The translations under genes were made by a program, and so were the position numbers. The notes below the pieces were generated by a model that was not told the DNA's origin, made no database searches, and saw only the letters and a list, made by a program, of their open reading frames with translations. A stretch of DNA of 64,000 nt from Astragalus membranaceus (taxonomy: Eukaryota > Streptophyta > Magnoliopsida > Fabales > Fabaceae), in NCBI GenBank assembly GCA_039519185.1, contig CM076847.1, positions 45,232,916 through 45,296,915 of the forward strand. The letters are read 5' to 3'. This document shows positions 12,018-21,104 of this stretch, in pieces; positions within the stretch are counted from its first letter, which is position 1; each line of letters begins with the position of its first letter.

Positions 12018-12967
12018 GTATGGTTCTTTCATGGATCCAACGATCAGTGTTTCCTAGCGTGCAAAAGTCAATCACGTATTTCGATAAGGCGTACGATGCG
12101 TGGCAAGATCTACACGAACGCTTTGATCAAGGCGAAATGTTTCGAATTGCAGATCTTCAGGAAGATATCTGCCGTCTCGCTCAAGGTAATCTTAATGTTT
12201 CAGAATTTTACACTGAGTTGAAGTCTCTGTGGGACGAATTAGAGAATTTTAGGCCATTGCCTGTTTGCAAATGCTCAATTCCTTGCACCTGTGATGCTAT
12301 GAAATCCACTAGAAAGTATAGAGATCAAGATTATACAACTAGGTTTTTGAAAGGATGTAATGAGCAATGTTCGATCCCAAATCATGATGATGGATCCGTT
12401 CTCTACCACAACCAAGGCTTTTTCTATGGTGATTCAACAAGAGAGGCAACTTGAGTCACCTATTGCCACTGATTTGGATAACAATAGAGGGACTGCTGCA
12501 AATAATGCTAGTGTACAGGCCAATGCTGCTAATACAGGCCAATTTCAGAGTCGTAGAGGAGGTTTTTATGATGGAAGGAATCGTGGTAGAGGTGGTTCAG
12601 GTGGCAGATTTCAAGGAGGAACAAGAGTATGCACAAATTGTGGGAAAACAAATCATAGAGTGGACTCGTGCTTTTTTATTCATGGCTTTCCACCTGGATA
12701 CCATACTAAGAACAATAGCAATAACAATAATAATGCTTCCATTAATGCTGTCAATGCCTCTACTGCCAACAACAACAACTCCCACACTGAGGAGGACAAA
12801 CAGGCTTCTGCAGAATCTAAAGCCAGCATATCTCTATCTGCAGAACAGTATCAAGGATTGCTAGAACTGCTACAAGCATCCAAGTTACAAGCTTCTGGCA
12901 CACATTCTGCAAATACTGCTGTAGCGCCATATCATTCTGCCAACTCTATCACAGTATTCAATGCTTA
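12018..12967 (+). pseudogene. Copia gag with CCHC zinc knuckle
   Basis: The first frame (12020-12450) shows the copia gag core (YFDKAYDAWQDLHERFDQG, MFRIADLQEDICRLAQGN, FYTELKSLWDELENF). A frameshift at about 12360 moves homology to a second frame, which carries a Gly/Arg-rich stretch and one zinc knuckle, CTNCGKTNHRVDSC (about 12631-12672). Gag would form the virus-like particle and the knuckle would bind the RNA. An Asn-rich microsatellite-like stretch follows at about 12710-12780. Stops at 12452 and 12966 break the polyprotein. Confidence 0.8.
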
Positions 12968-13010
12968 ACCATCTGATAATTCTGGTAAGGTTTACATTTA
13001 CATTAAAGAG

Positions 13011-13366
13011 TTGGATATGTGGATAGTAGGCACGGGTGCTACTGATCACATCACTCACAATTTAGACCTTCTGTCAAATTGTTTCTTCATTAAACCTATC
13101 CATATTAGTCTGCCAAATAACACCACTGCCATTGCCACATTGGCAGGCAGTGTCCACTTTTCAAATGGTCTTAGTTTGCATAATGTGTTGTATGTTCCCA
13201 ATTTCCATGCCAATTTGATGTCTGGTCCACAACTTGCTAAATCTAGCAATTGTTGTGCTTATTTTGACATTTCTTCTTTGTCCATTATGCAGGCGGATAC
13301 AAGGAGGATTATTGGTATAGCTAGCCTTATTCATGGACTCTACAGGATAGGTCTCCCAACGGGCTA
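13011..13366 (+). pseudogene. Copia aspartic protease with altered catalytic motif
   Basis: The frame starts MDMWIVGTGATDHITHN. Copia proteases carry an Asp-Ser/Thr-Gly-Ala catalytic motif here, but this copy reads Gly-Thr-Gly-Ala, so the catalytic aspartate is gone. The rest matches the domain (SVHFSNGLSLHNVLYVPNFH, NLMSGPQLAKSS). It ends at a stop at 13365-13367 and cannot process a polyprotein. Confidence 0.8.
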
Positions 13367-13653
13367 AGTCCAAATCTCAGTCTGCTAGTAGTTCTAATGA
13401 TTGTAACTCTGTTTGTAAGCCTTCCACCTCTACACATAGTATCACATCCACAGTCACCACGCCATCCACAAATAATACTTACACACCTACACAAACCCTT
13501 GTAACATCCACATCAACACTTATAGCACCCAGACCATCTAGTTACACACATAATTCATGTAATACTGCACCATGTACTACACCTTTATTTAATGAAAGTG
13601 ATGAAAATTCTGGAAATACTGTACGTTCTCAGTCTTCTATTTCTGATGCTTGT

Positions 13654-14460
13654 TTGTGGCACATTAGGCTAGGGCATATCCCCCTAAATAGACACCAATG
13701 CATGTCCAAGCAATTTCCCTTCATTAAATTTGAAAAATCTAACAGTCCCTGTGACACTTGTCACCTAGCCAAACAAAGAAAATTACCCTATCTCTCAAGC
13801 TAAACCAAAACCACAAAACCCTTTGACCTACTCCATCCTGACATATGGGGTCCATATTCCCATACCTCCATTCTAGGGCACACATATTTTCTCACCCTAG
13901 TGGATGACTTCACTAAGTTCACTTGGGTCATTTTATTGAAAAACAAAGGGGAAACCCGTAGCCATCTTACCAAATTCATAGCCTACATTGAAACTCAGTT
14001 TGACACCCATCTGAAATGTCTAAGAAGTGACAATGGCCCAAAATTTTTAATGACTGATTTTCTCTCCTCTAAGGGAATCATTCATCAAAAATCCTGTGTG
14101 GAAACACCTCAACAGAATGGCACTGTTGAGAGAAAGCACCAACACATTTTAAATGTGGCTAGAGCTCTATCCTTTCAAGCTAACCTACCTCCAAACCTTT
14201 GGAATTTTTCCATCCAACATTCTGTTCATCTCATTAACCGTATTCCTACACCCTTACTTCATGATAAATCACCATATCAAGTCTTATTCAACCAACCCCC
14301 CACCTTCATGCATCTCAAAGTTTTTGGGTGCCTCTCTTATGCCCCTTATGTGCCAACAGGACCAAATTTGATCCTCGTGCTAGAAAAACAGCTTTCCTCG
14401 GCTTCACTGATGGAGTCAAGGGCTTTCTCCTATATGACCTTCAGTCTCATCAACTCATAA
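13654..14460 (+). pseudogene. Copia pre-integrase and integrase
   Basis: The pre-integrase zinc-binding segment reads LWHIRLGHIPLNRHQC ... SPCDTCHLAKQRKLPY (about 13654-13797). A TAA follows, then the DDE core: LVDDFTKFTWVILLKNKGE (first Asp), RSDNGPKF (second Asp) and ETPQQNGTVERKHQH (Glu). The C-terminal part continues to KVFGCLSYA, where the frame shifts at about 14335-14345 into the reverse transcriptase frame. All three catalytic residues survive, but the stop and frameshift disable the polyprotein. Confidence 0.85.
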
Positions 14461-16523
14461 CTTCTAGCAATGTGATTTTTTATGAAACTCACTTTCCATT
14501 CCATCCACCCAAAACCCACACAAACAACACTGATCCTGCTCCTGCAGTCTCTGTACCCTCATTGTTTGACACTGCTCCAGCAACCACACCTCCTTCTTTA
14601 AACCCTTTACAATCTATACAGCCTACTCCTCCACCTCCCAACTCACCACAATCTTCCCCAGCATTGCCCTTTCCCACAACACCTGCATCTAGTTCACCAC
14701 CTTCTCCTCAAGTTCCTTCACCTATTGTTGTTGATACATCAGTTCCTTCCACTTCACAGCCCATTAGACAGTCTACTATACTTAAGTTCGCACCTAGGTA
14801 TTTGGAGGACTATCACTGTAATCTATCTAGCAGTAATTTGTCTAGCTGTGCTAATGATCCTTCAGGTATCTCTTCTCATTCTCATCTTCATCCTTTGTCT
14901 TCAGTTTTATCTTATGAACACTGCTCTCCTTCATACTCTAAATTCTGTTGTTTTATTACTGTCAATTCTGAACCCACCACCTTTAAAGAAGCCACCAACC
15001 ATGAGTGTTGGCAAAAGGCAATGACTGATGAACTCACGACACTTGATTTAAACAGAACTTGGTCTGTTGTTGATTTGCCACATGGGAAGACACCCATTGG
15101 ATGTAAGTGGGTGTACAAAATTAAATATCATGCTGATGGTAGCATTGAAAGGTACAAGGCATGTCTTGTTGCCAAGGGCTACACTCAAACTGAGGGCATT
15201 GACTATTTTGATACCTTTACCCCTGTTGCTAAACTCACTACTGTGAGAACTTTACTTGCACTAGTTGCTATTAAAGGCTGGTTTTTGGAAGAACTTGATG
15301 TAAATAATGCTTTTTTGCATGGTGACTTACATGAGGAGGTATATATGACTCTTCCCCAGGGATACTCTCCTCCTAGCAGCAACTTTTCTGCTCTTTCTAA
15401 TCCTGTTTGCAGATTACATAAGTCCCTCTATGGGCTCAAACAAGCAAGCATGCAATGGAATCAAAAACTCACCTCCACTTTGCTGTCACTGGGCTACATT
15501 CAGTCTCAGGCTGATCATTCCCTGTTCACCAAGGCCACTGCTGATTCTATCGCAAATTTGCTTGTATATGTTGATGATGTGGTGCTTGCTGGTGATTCAA
15601 TGACAGAAATTTCCTCTGTTAAGCAGTTACTTGATTCCAAGTTCAAAATTAAAGACTTTGTCCAGTTGAGATTCTTCCTTGGCTTGGAAGTAGCTCGTTC
15701 TCAGCAAGGAATTCTTCTCAGCCAGAGGAAATACACCCTTGATTTGTTGCAAGACAGTGGCAATCTTGCCACAAAACCTGTCACCACCCCTGGTGACCCA
15801 TCTGTTAAGCTCCACAGTGAAGACTCCTCTCCACACTGTGATGAATCCTCATACAGAAGACTGATTGACCGCCTCCTTTATGTCACCACCACAAGACCAG
15901 ACATCTCCCATGCTGTTCAACAACTTAGCCAGTTTGTGGCCAAGCCTCTCATGTCACATTTTAAGGCTGCAACTCGTGTCTTACGTTACCTTAAGTCTGC
16001 TCCAGCAAAGGGACTGTTCTTCTTAGCTTCCACCACTGCCACTCTTTCTGGTTTTGCTGATTCTGACTGGGCTTGTTGCCCTGACACTCGTAGGTCTATT
16101 ACAGGCTACTGTGTCTTTTTGGGCAACTCTCTCATATCCTGGAAATCCAAAAAGCAGAACACTGTCTCCAGGTCTTCTTCTAAGGCAGAGTATCGCGCCT
16201 TGGCTAGCCTGTCATGTGAGATTCAATGGCTGCATTACTTGTTATCTGATCTGCATTCTTCTCCCAGTAATCCCACTGTTGTATTCTGTGATAACAAATC
16301 AGCAATTTACTTAGCTCACAATCCAACATTTCATGAGAGGACCAAACATATTGAGATTGACTGCCATGTGGTTCGTGAGAAGATTCAGAAAGGCATCATC
16401 CATCTGCTGCCAGTTCCTTCTAGCTCTCAGCTTGCAGATGTCTTCACCAAGCCCTTGCATGCTCCATCATTCTCTTCCTTGATTTCCAAGTTGGGCCTAT
16501 GTGACATCCATAGTCCAACTTGA
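14345..16523 (+). pseudogene. Copia reverse transcriptase and RNase H, long open frame
   Basis: The frame is open for more than 2.1 kb. A Pro/Ser-rich linker (about 14500-14790) precedes reverse transcriptase (GCKWVYKIKYHADGSIERYK; ELDVNNAFLHGDLHEEVYM; catalytic LLVYVDDVVLAG). RNase H follows (FADSDWACCPDTRRSITGYC; SKAEYRALA; VFCDNKSAIYLAHNP; HIEIDCHVVREKI), ending in ADVFTKPL near 16460. All expected acidic residues are visible. The domain looks intact; only its link to the upstream polyprotein is lost through the 14340 frameshift. It is open far longer than chance and suggests relatively recent activity. Confidence 0.88.
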
Positions 16524-16730
16524 GGGGGGATATTAGAGTTATATTATTATATATGTCTAACCATAGTTACCTCAAATAGTTAGATTAACCCTGTATAGTA
16601 GTTAACAGTTAGAGTTCCTTTTTGGTTCATTCTTTATACTCTCTTCTTACACTAAAATGTATATATCATTCTACCTGAGCTAGATTGTAGTTACGGATTC
16701 ATTATGGAATACAAGATATTTTTCATTTCT
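16520..16730 (+). repeat. Polypurine tract and 3' LTR of plus-strand copia
   Basis: The purine run at 16520-16530 is followed by TATTAGAGTTATATT, an LTR start with the usual TG changed to TA. A TATA-rich promoter region and a CTAGATTGTAGTTACGGATT segment follow. The end is placed at about 16730, because minus-strand copia coding sequence resumes immediately after. No 5' partner exists for comparison. Confidence 0.6.
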
Positions 16731-16734
16731 CGCT

Positions 16735-17124
16735 TGCTTTTGGATGCCAAGAAAAGACAATGGGAAAAAATGTGTGATTGAAGAAGTGAGTTTGGAAATT
16801 GGTAGAGGCCATCTGGTCCAATAGGTCTGTAAGAAGAACCTCATTGGTAGTCTGTGAATTCACAAGACAGACATTAAGGAAGAGTTCAAAGAAGACTTTA
16901 TTATCTTTAGTAAATTGACTGACACATAGCAAGTTTTTGGTAATAGTAAGGACTAACAAAACATTCAAAAGGAGAAGTCTGTTGAATATTCTGAGATTGA
17001 GATGTATGATGCGAAGCAGTAGTGTCAGCATACCAAGAAGAGCCAACAGAGGGCAAGGATGCAACAACTGTCAAGAAGGCCTGAGGGGAAGCATTATGAG
17101 TTTGAGCAGGGACAAGATTGGTCG
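16735..17124 (-). pseudogene. Copia protease and pre-integrase fragment of the split element
   Basis: Minus-strand reading from 17124 gives NLVPAQTHNASPQAFLTVVA, then SSWYADTTASHHTSQSQNIQ. This is a copia protease in which the catalytic motif reads Asp-Thr-Thr-Ala. It continues with LLCVSQFTKDNKVFFELF and LVNSQTTNEVLLTDLLDQM, then FSWHPKAS of the pre-integrase region, where the nested copia interrupts it. It belongs to the same copy as the integrase fragment at 11292-12017. Confidence 0.78.
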
Positions 17125-17269
17125 TTTGAGGTGGGGTTTTTTTTTTTGTACCCCCATCAACTCTCATCTACCCCCATCAGCCCTATGAAAATACCAAAAT
17201 ACCCTTAAAATTTTGATAAAATTACAAAACATTTATCATTTATCACTTTCATCCGTTTGACCAGATTTT

Positions 17270-17465
17270 TTTTAGAGATTATCGGATTTAACCTTCAGAG
17301 ATACATCCGATTTCCCATCGGACTTACGCATCGGACGTAGCTATATCCGATCCACACATCCGCTTCGTAAACAAGTGAGTCGGAATTACGTAAATCCGAT
17401 TCTCCAATCGTATATACCTAGATCCGATTTCCCATCGGATATAGGTAGATCCGATTTGGTTTTTA
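17270..17465. repeat. MULE left subterminal motif cluster
   Basis: Many direct and inverted copies of ATCCGATTT / AAATCGGAT variants, such as ATCCGATTTCCCATCGGA at about 17306 and again near 17421. A matching cluster lies at the other end. Likely transposase-binding sites. Confidence 0.7.
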
Positions 17466-17490
17466 TTTTTCTAAAAATTTGTTTTTTCAG

Positions 17491-18039
17491 TGTCAAACAG
17501 GTATCGAGGGGAGTCTTCGTCTCGGGCATCACCAGGTGCTCCGAGTACACGCACCCGCCACAGGATTGCGGGACATGCGTCTGCCCGTCATAGGCGACAG
17601 CAGCAGTATCAGCAGGTGGAGGAGGCCCCGGACTATCAGTATGAGGAGGGCCAGCAGGGGCATCCTCTTGATGAGCATTCTATGTCCGAGGGCCATTCTA
17701 TGGCTGAGCAGGAGTATTATCAGCAGCAGCAGTACCAGGAGGAGCCCTATCATCAGCCTCAGCAGCATGAGGAGCAGCATGAGCTATTCACTGGACTAGG
17801 ATTACATACATTGGTATGTGAGGGCATCTATTCCTAGACTCTTACGGGTTGCATCACCACCACCACCAGTACAGCCAGCTGCACCACCAGTACCACCAGC
17901 ACAGCCAGAGTTGCTCGAGCTTTATCAGCTTATGGAGGCGGAGATTCGGAGGGGGCTTAGGGTGGGAGACATTAGGATGGGTACTCAGACGTACACTCGC
18001 CTCACGCAGTTACTGGATATGGTACCGAGGCGTGACTAG
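17491..18039 (+). pseudogene. MULE accessory ORF, Gln/His-rich, unknown function
   Basis: A plus-strand reading frame begins just after a splice-acceptor-like TTTTTTCAG at 17490. The first part is basic (RTRHRIAGHASARHRRQQQ) and then rich in Gln, Glu, His and Tyr (to about 17795). A one-base phase change at about 17795-17805 leads into DYIHWYVRASIPRLLRVAS, a Pro-rich hinge (about 17850-17910) and ELLELYQLMEAEIRRGLRVG, ending RRD at 18037. The tail resembles the C-terminus of plant-mobile-domain-type proteins carried by transposons, but that is a weak impression. It is convergent with the transposase, with only 38 bp between their stops, as mudrA and mudrB are in maize MuDR. No ATG start is evident, so a 5' exon is missing or the gene is decayed. 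Confidence 0.5.
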
Positions 18040-18077
18040 GGGGTTTTGCGGGATATTATGTTTGAACTATTTTTATA

Positions 18078-20317
18078 TTACTTGATTATTAGTATACAAG
18101 AAGACCGCTGTGATGAATTTTTGGAAGAAGTTCCAGATTCTTGAGTCTGTTTCATCTTGTCATCCACATGCTCCCACCCAGAAGGATCACGCTTGACATC
18201 ATATAATTTCTGCTTCTTCTTCTTTGGTGCACCTTTTGTTTTAACTTTAAATGGTGGTGCTACCATTGAAGAAGTGGTAGGGAATGCAAGCTCATTAAGT
18301 TGTTTCTTGAAGACAAATCTCTCCTCAGGAGTCATACGATTATATCTCGCCCAAATCATCTCCATTTGGTAAGAAATATCACAGTCAGCCGATTTTTCCT
18401 GCGAGAATTTATCATCCATAGAATCCAAACTCAATTTTTTCCAATGGTCGTCTATAACATCCAACGGAATAGGAGTACCGGAGACATGGTACACACCTAG
18501 CTCACAAGCACAAGGAAGAAGATGTGTCTTTCTAATAATGCATCCACAGCGGGCTTTGTCATATCCAACCCCATATGTCGATTTTGAAAACTCTTTAACA
18601 ATATGATCCAAAGCATTTAAAGAGACAAGACCGCGAAGCTTTTTAAACAAAGGAGTATTGGAAGCCACTTCAATACGGTTGATGCTTCTTTGAAAAGACC
18701 CGATGACTTTATCAAATTGAATAGTAAGCATCTCATGCATAGATGTAAAAGACTTAGACAAGTCACCTCCAGAAGTCCTCAACTGTCTCCTCAAAGTCCA
18801 ATGAGCTGACTCGACTCTTAAATAATAACAATAAACACGTGTCAAAAAATTTTAAACTAACAAAAAAATACTAAACACGTGTCAAAAAAATTTAAACTAC
18901 GATAAAAATACTAAACACGTGTCAAAAAAATTTAAACTACGATAAAATTACTAAACACGTGTCAAAAAAATTTAAACTACGATAAAAATACCTATTGGTG
19001 GTCTGATTCCCGAAGTGTGGGATATGGTTTGTCCATGCCAAGATAAATCTTTCCTTATGCTTTGTCAACCACGTGTCATGCGCATACTTAATAAGAGCGG
19101 GCAAATCAACGCAGGAGTCCTCAAAAATATTCAAGTGACCTGAGTACTCTGACTCGTCAAGTGAATCAATAATGTTATGCCAAAGACAGATGACGTCCTT
19201 TTGCCTATCCACATGCACCAATTCTTTAATCTTCGCTTTCACATTTTTAGTCACGTGCCAAGAACATAACAAATTTGTAGCGGAAGGAAAGACATCAACA
19301 ATACCGGACATAAGACCAAGATCTCTATCAGTCAACAACACCTGAGGCTGAAGTCCGTGCAACGCAAATAATTCTTTTAGTTGCTGCAATGCCCAAGTAA
19401 AATGAATTCCAAGCTCGTGTGAAATATAGGCAAAAGCAACCGAGAAAGTTAACTCTGTTGAAGTGACACCTACAATCTCCAATAGAGGTAGATTGTATTT
19501 GTTGGTCTTGTAGGTGGTGTCAAGAATAAGAACCTTTGGAAACAACCGGAATAACTTAATAGAAGTGGGATGCGCCCACATGATGTCACTGACCACATCG
19601 GAACCCTCAAATTTTCTGCTCCAACATAAATAATTTTGCGTCTCAATCAATCTCAAAAGCTCTTGAATGTCCGTTCTAGGACCCCTCTTAGAAGACCTAT
19701 AGGCGTAACGCTGCCTATATATTTGAGGAAGAGAAGTGACGTTGTCCGGATAATGGTTCTTCAAAGCAGTAAGACAATCTTTCGGGGCAACATTCAAATC
19801 AGTGTGCTCATTAACAATAGCTTTCTGCGGCTTAGTTAAACGACCAAAAGCTGTCGACCCAACCGGGGTAGTAAGCAACTGATGTGTGTGAAGACCACAC
19901 CTAACACTAACACGCCAACCCCCATGACGTTTTGTACAAGTAGCTCTCAATGTAAACGGACAGCTTCTTCTTTTAGACCCGAAAACTCTAGAATCATTAG
20001 ACCAATTCCCTTGCTTCTCACAACCAAATATAATCTTATCTCTAGAACCCCTTTTACCTCCAGCTTTGTCAGATCTTACGATGATAACCACAACTCCAAT
20101 ACGCCTCCCAACTGCATTAGCCCACTCTTCAACATCCTGGCGTGTAGAAAAAATCTACAAAATAGAAGAAATAGATAAATGGGGGTACTTAATTAATTAA
20201 ATATCTACCAAACTTTAATTAAGAAAATTGGTTTCAAAAATATACCCTCTCTGTCCAGAATGCCTCTGTAGTGTCTACCACAAAAGGAACGACCTGCGAC
20301 TCTGTATTCACAATACC
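18078..20317 (-). CDS. FAR1/MULE-family transposase, three visible exons
   Basis: The visible exons, with GT/AG borders, are about 20317-20249, 20157-18992 and 18816-18078. The first two join VVPFVVDTTEAFWTERV to RQDVEEWANAVGRRIGVVVI. The FAR1-type N-terminal domain follows (FGCEKQGNWSN, RSCPFTLRATC, GLHTHQLL with zinc-ligand Cys and His). Next is the MULE catalytic domain (PKVLILDTTYKTNKYNLPLL with first Asp; VLLTDRDLGLMSGIVDVFP with second Asp; LLCSWHVTKNV). Exon three has a SWIM-type zinc finger (CGCIIRKTHLLPCACELG) and a Lys-rich tail (TKGAPKKKKQK). No internal stop is seen in the long exons. The protein would cut the TIRs. The initiation codon is not identified; it lies upstream of 20317 if present. 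Confidence 0.85.
18830..18990. repeat. 40-bp minisatellite with G-box in transposase intron
   Basis: Four copies at exactly 40-bp spacing, with CACGTG cores at 18836, 18876, 18916 and 18956. Each carries ACACGTGTC followed by an A-run and TTTAAACTA. The array fills most of the 175-bp intron between the last two transposase exons. Confidence 0.88.
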
Positions 20318-20359
20318 TGTTTGAAAATAGAACAACAGTTATAAAGTATATATTTAAAA

Positions 20360-20600
20360 ATAAAAAAACAAAGCGGATTTAGGTGACTTCAAAGGTAAAT
20401 CCGTTTTCTAATTTTTACAAATCGGATATAGCTTCATCCAGGTATATCCGATTTCTTAAACAATAAAGGCGGATTTAGCTAAATCCGTTTTCGCATCGGA
20501 TTTAGCTAAATCCGATTTGTAAATATTTTGCCTCAGAATTAAATCGTATTTAAAGCTAATCGGATTTACCTTCCATTTAGGTAAATCCGATTTCCAGATT
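20360..20600. repeat. MULE right subterminal motif cluster
   Basis: Repeated AAATCCG / CGGATTTAG motifs in both orientations, for instance GGATTTAGCTAAATCCG around 20473 and again near 20499. It mirrors the left cluster of the same MULE. Confidence 0.7.
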
Positions 20601-20740
20601 AAGTGGTCCCCCACCAGAGAATCTTCCAAAAGTCAATTTTTGTAATTTATGTCAGGGGTATTTGTATTTTTGGAATAACGTTTTTGGGTGGGGGTACATG
20701 GAAGCTGATGGGGGTATAAAAAAAAAAACCCTTTGAGGTG

Positions 20741-20900
20741 TTATAGACCACATGGTAGGTGAGAATGATGGAGGCCTGGATTGGATCAGGCTTTGCCAGA
20801 TGTTGTAGTGCCAAGGAAAGGCAAATTGTGCAGGCCATTTAGAGGAACTCTGACATGACCAAGATGCATTGTTGTTTGATGACAACGCCTTAAGAATAGC
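20741..20900 (-). pseudogene. Copia gag remnant of the split element
   Basis: Minus-strand reading gives SSNNNASWSCQSSSKWPAQF and then SFSPTMWSITPQ, a Ser/Asn/Gln-rich stretch typical of the end of copia gag. It continues in register across the MULE insertion into the protease fragment at 17124. The main gag domain is missing, so an internal deletion separates this piece from the LTR. Confidence 0.6.
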
Positions 20901-20917
20901 AGGGTTAATGGTGTTTG

Positions 20918-21104
20918 ATTCAATATTTCTGTAATTGTGAAATCTTTATGCAATTCTTTTCATTCAATATTTCTGTAATTGTGAAATGTTTTTCATTAAT
21001 TGATGATGAGAGGTAATGACCTCTATTTATACATAGTTGAACAATCAGTTTTAGTTTTTAACAGATAGCGACTAACTATAACTGATTGCAACTAAATCCT
21101 AACA
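20918..21104 (-). repeat. 5' LTR of minus-strand copia
   Basis: On the minus strand the block starts TGTTAGGATTTAGTTGC at 21104 and contains a TATA box (TATGTATAAATAGAG, about 21029). Near its end is a duplicated 26-bp unit (20918-20943 and 20962-20987; ATTCAATATTTCTGTAATTG on the plus strand). The exact 3' boundary is uncertain because of that duplication. Confidence 0.6.

Larger units (their letters stand above)
12018..16730 (+). mobile_element. 5'-truncated Ty1/copia element (plus strand), nested
   Basis: Gag, protease, pre-integrase, integrase, reverse transcriptase and RNase H occur in copia order on the plus strand. They are followed by a polypurine tract (TTGAGGGGGGA, 16520-16530) and a 3' LTR of about 200 bp. 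There is no 5' LTR: gag homology begins abruptly at about 12018, directly abutting the minus-strand copia integrase. The missing LTR and missing host residues imply that the insertion or a later deletion removed sequence at this junction, so no target duplication can be shown. Confidence 0.85.
17134..20731 (-). mobile_element. Mutator-like element (MULE), complete, 3598 bp
   Basis: Terminal repeats are paired. The left end reads GGG, 11 T, GTACCCCCATCAACTCTCAT; the right end read inward is GGG, 11 T, ATACCCCCATCAGCTTCCAT. Both continue with similarity for about 45 bp. The element is flanked by an exact 9-bp target duplication, TTTGAGGTG, at 17125-17133 and 20732-20740, the signature of Mutator transposition. 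It sits in the protease/gag region of the minus-strand copia. It encodes a FAR1/MULE-type transposase on the minus strand and a convergent small gene on the plus strand. Confidence 0.95.
11292..21104 (-). mobile_element. Ty1/copia element (minus strand), split by two nested insertions
   Basis: Read on the minus strand, the parts are in order: 5' LTR (about 21104-20925), gag remnant (about 20900-20741), [MULE insertion 17134-20731], protease and pre-integrase segment (about 17124-16735), [plus-strand copia insertion about 12018-16730], and integrase (12017-11292). The reading resumes coherently across the MULE. Across the copia insertion it resumes with a gap of a few tens of residues. Reverse transcriptase and the 3' LTR are absent, so the element is truncated at its 3' side. 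It must be older than both insertions. Confidence 0.8.

Noticed and set aside
17529..17799. Leu/Arg-rich frames overlapping the MULE accessory ORF
   Set aside because: Alternative frames of the Gln/Glu-rich repeat coding sequence; the chosen frame continues the Pro hinge and structured tail.
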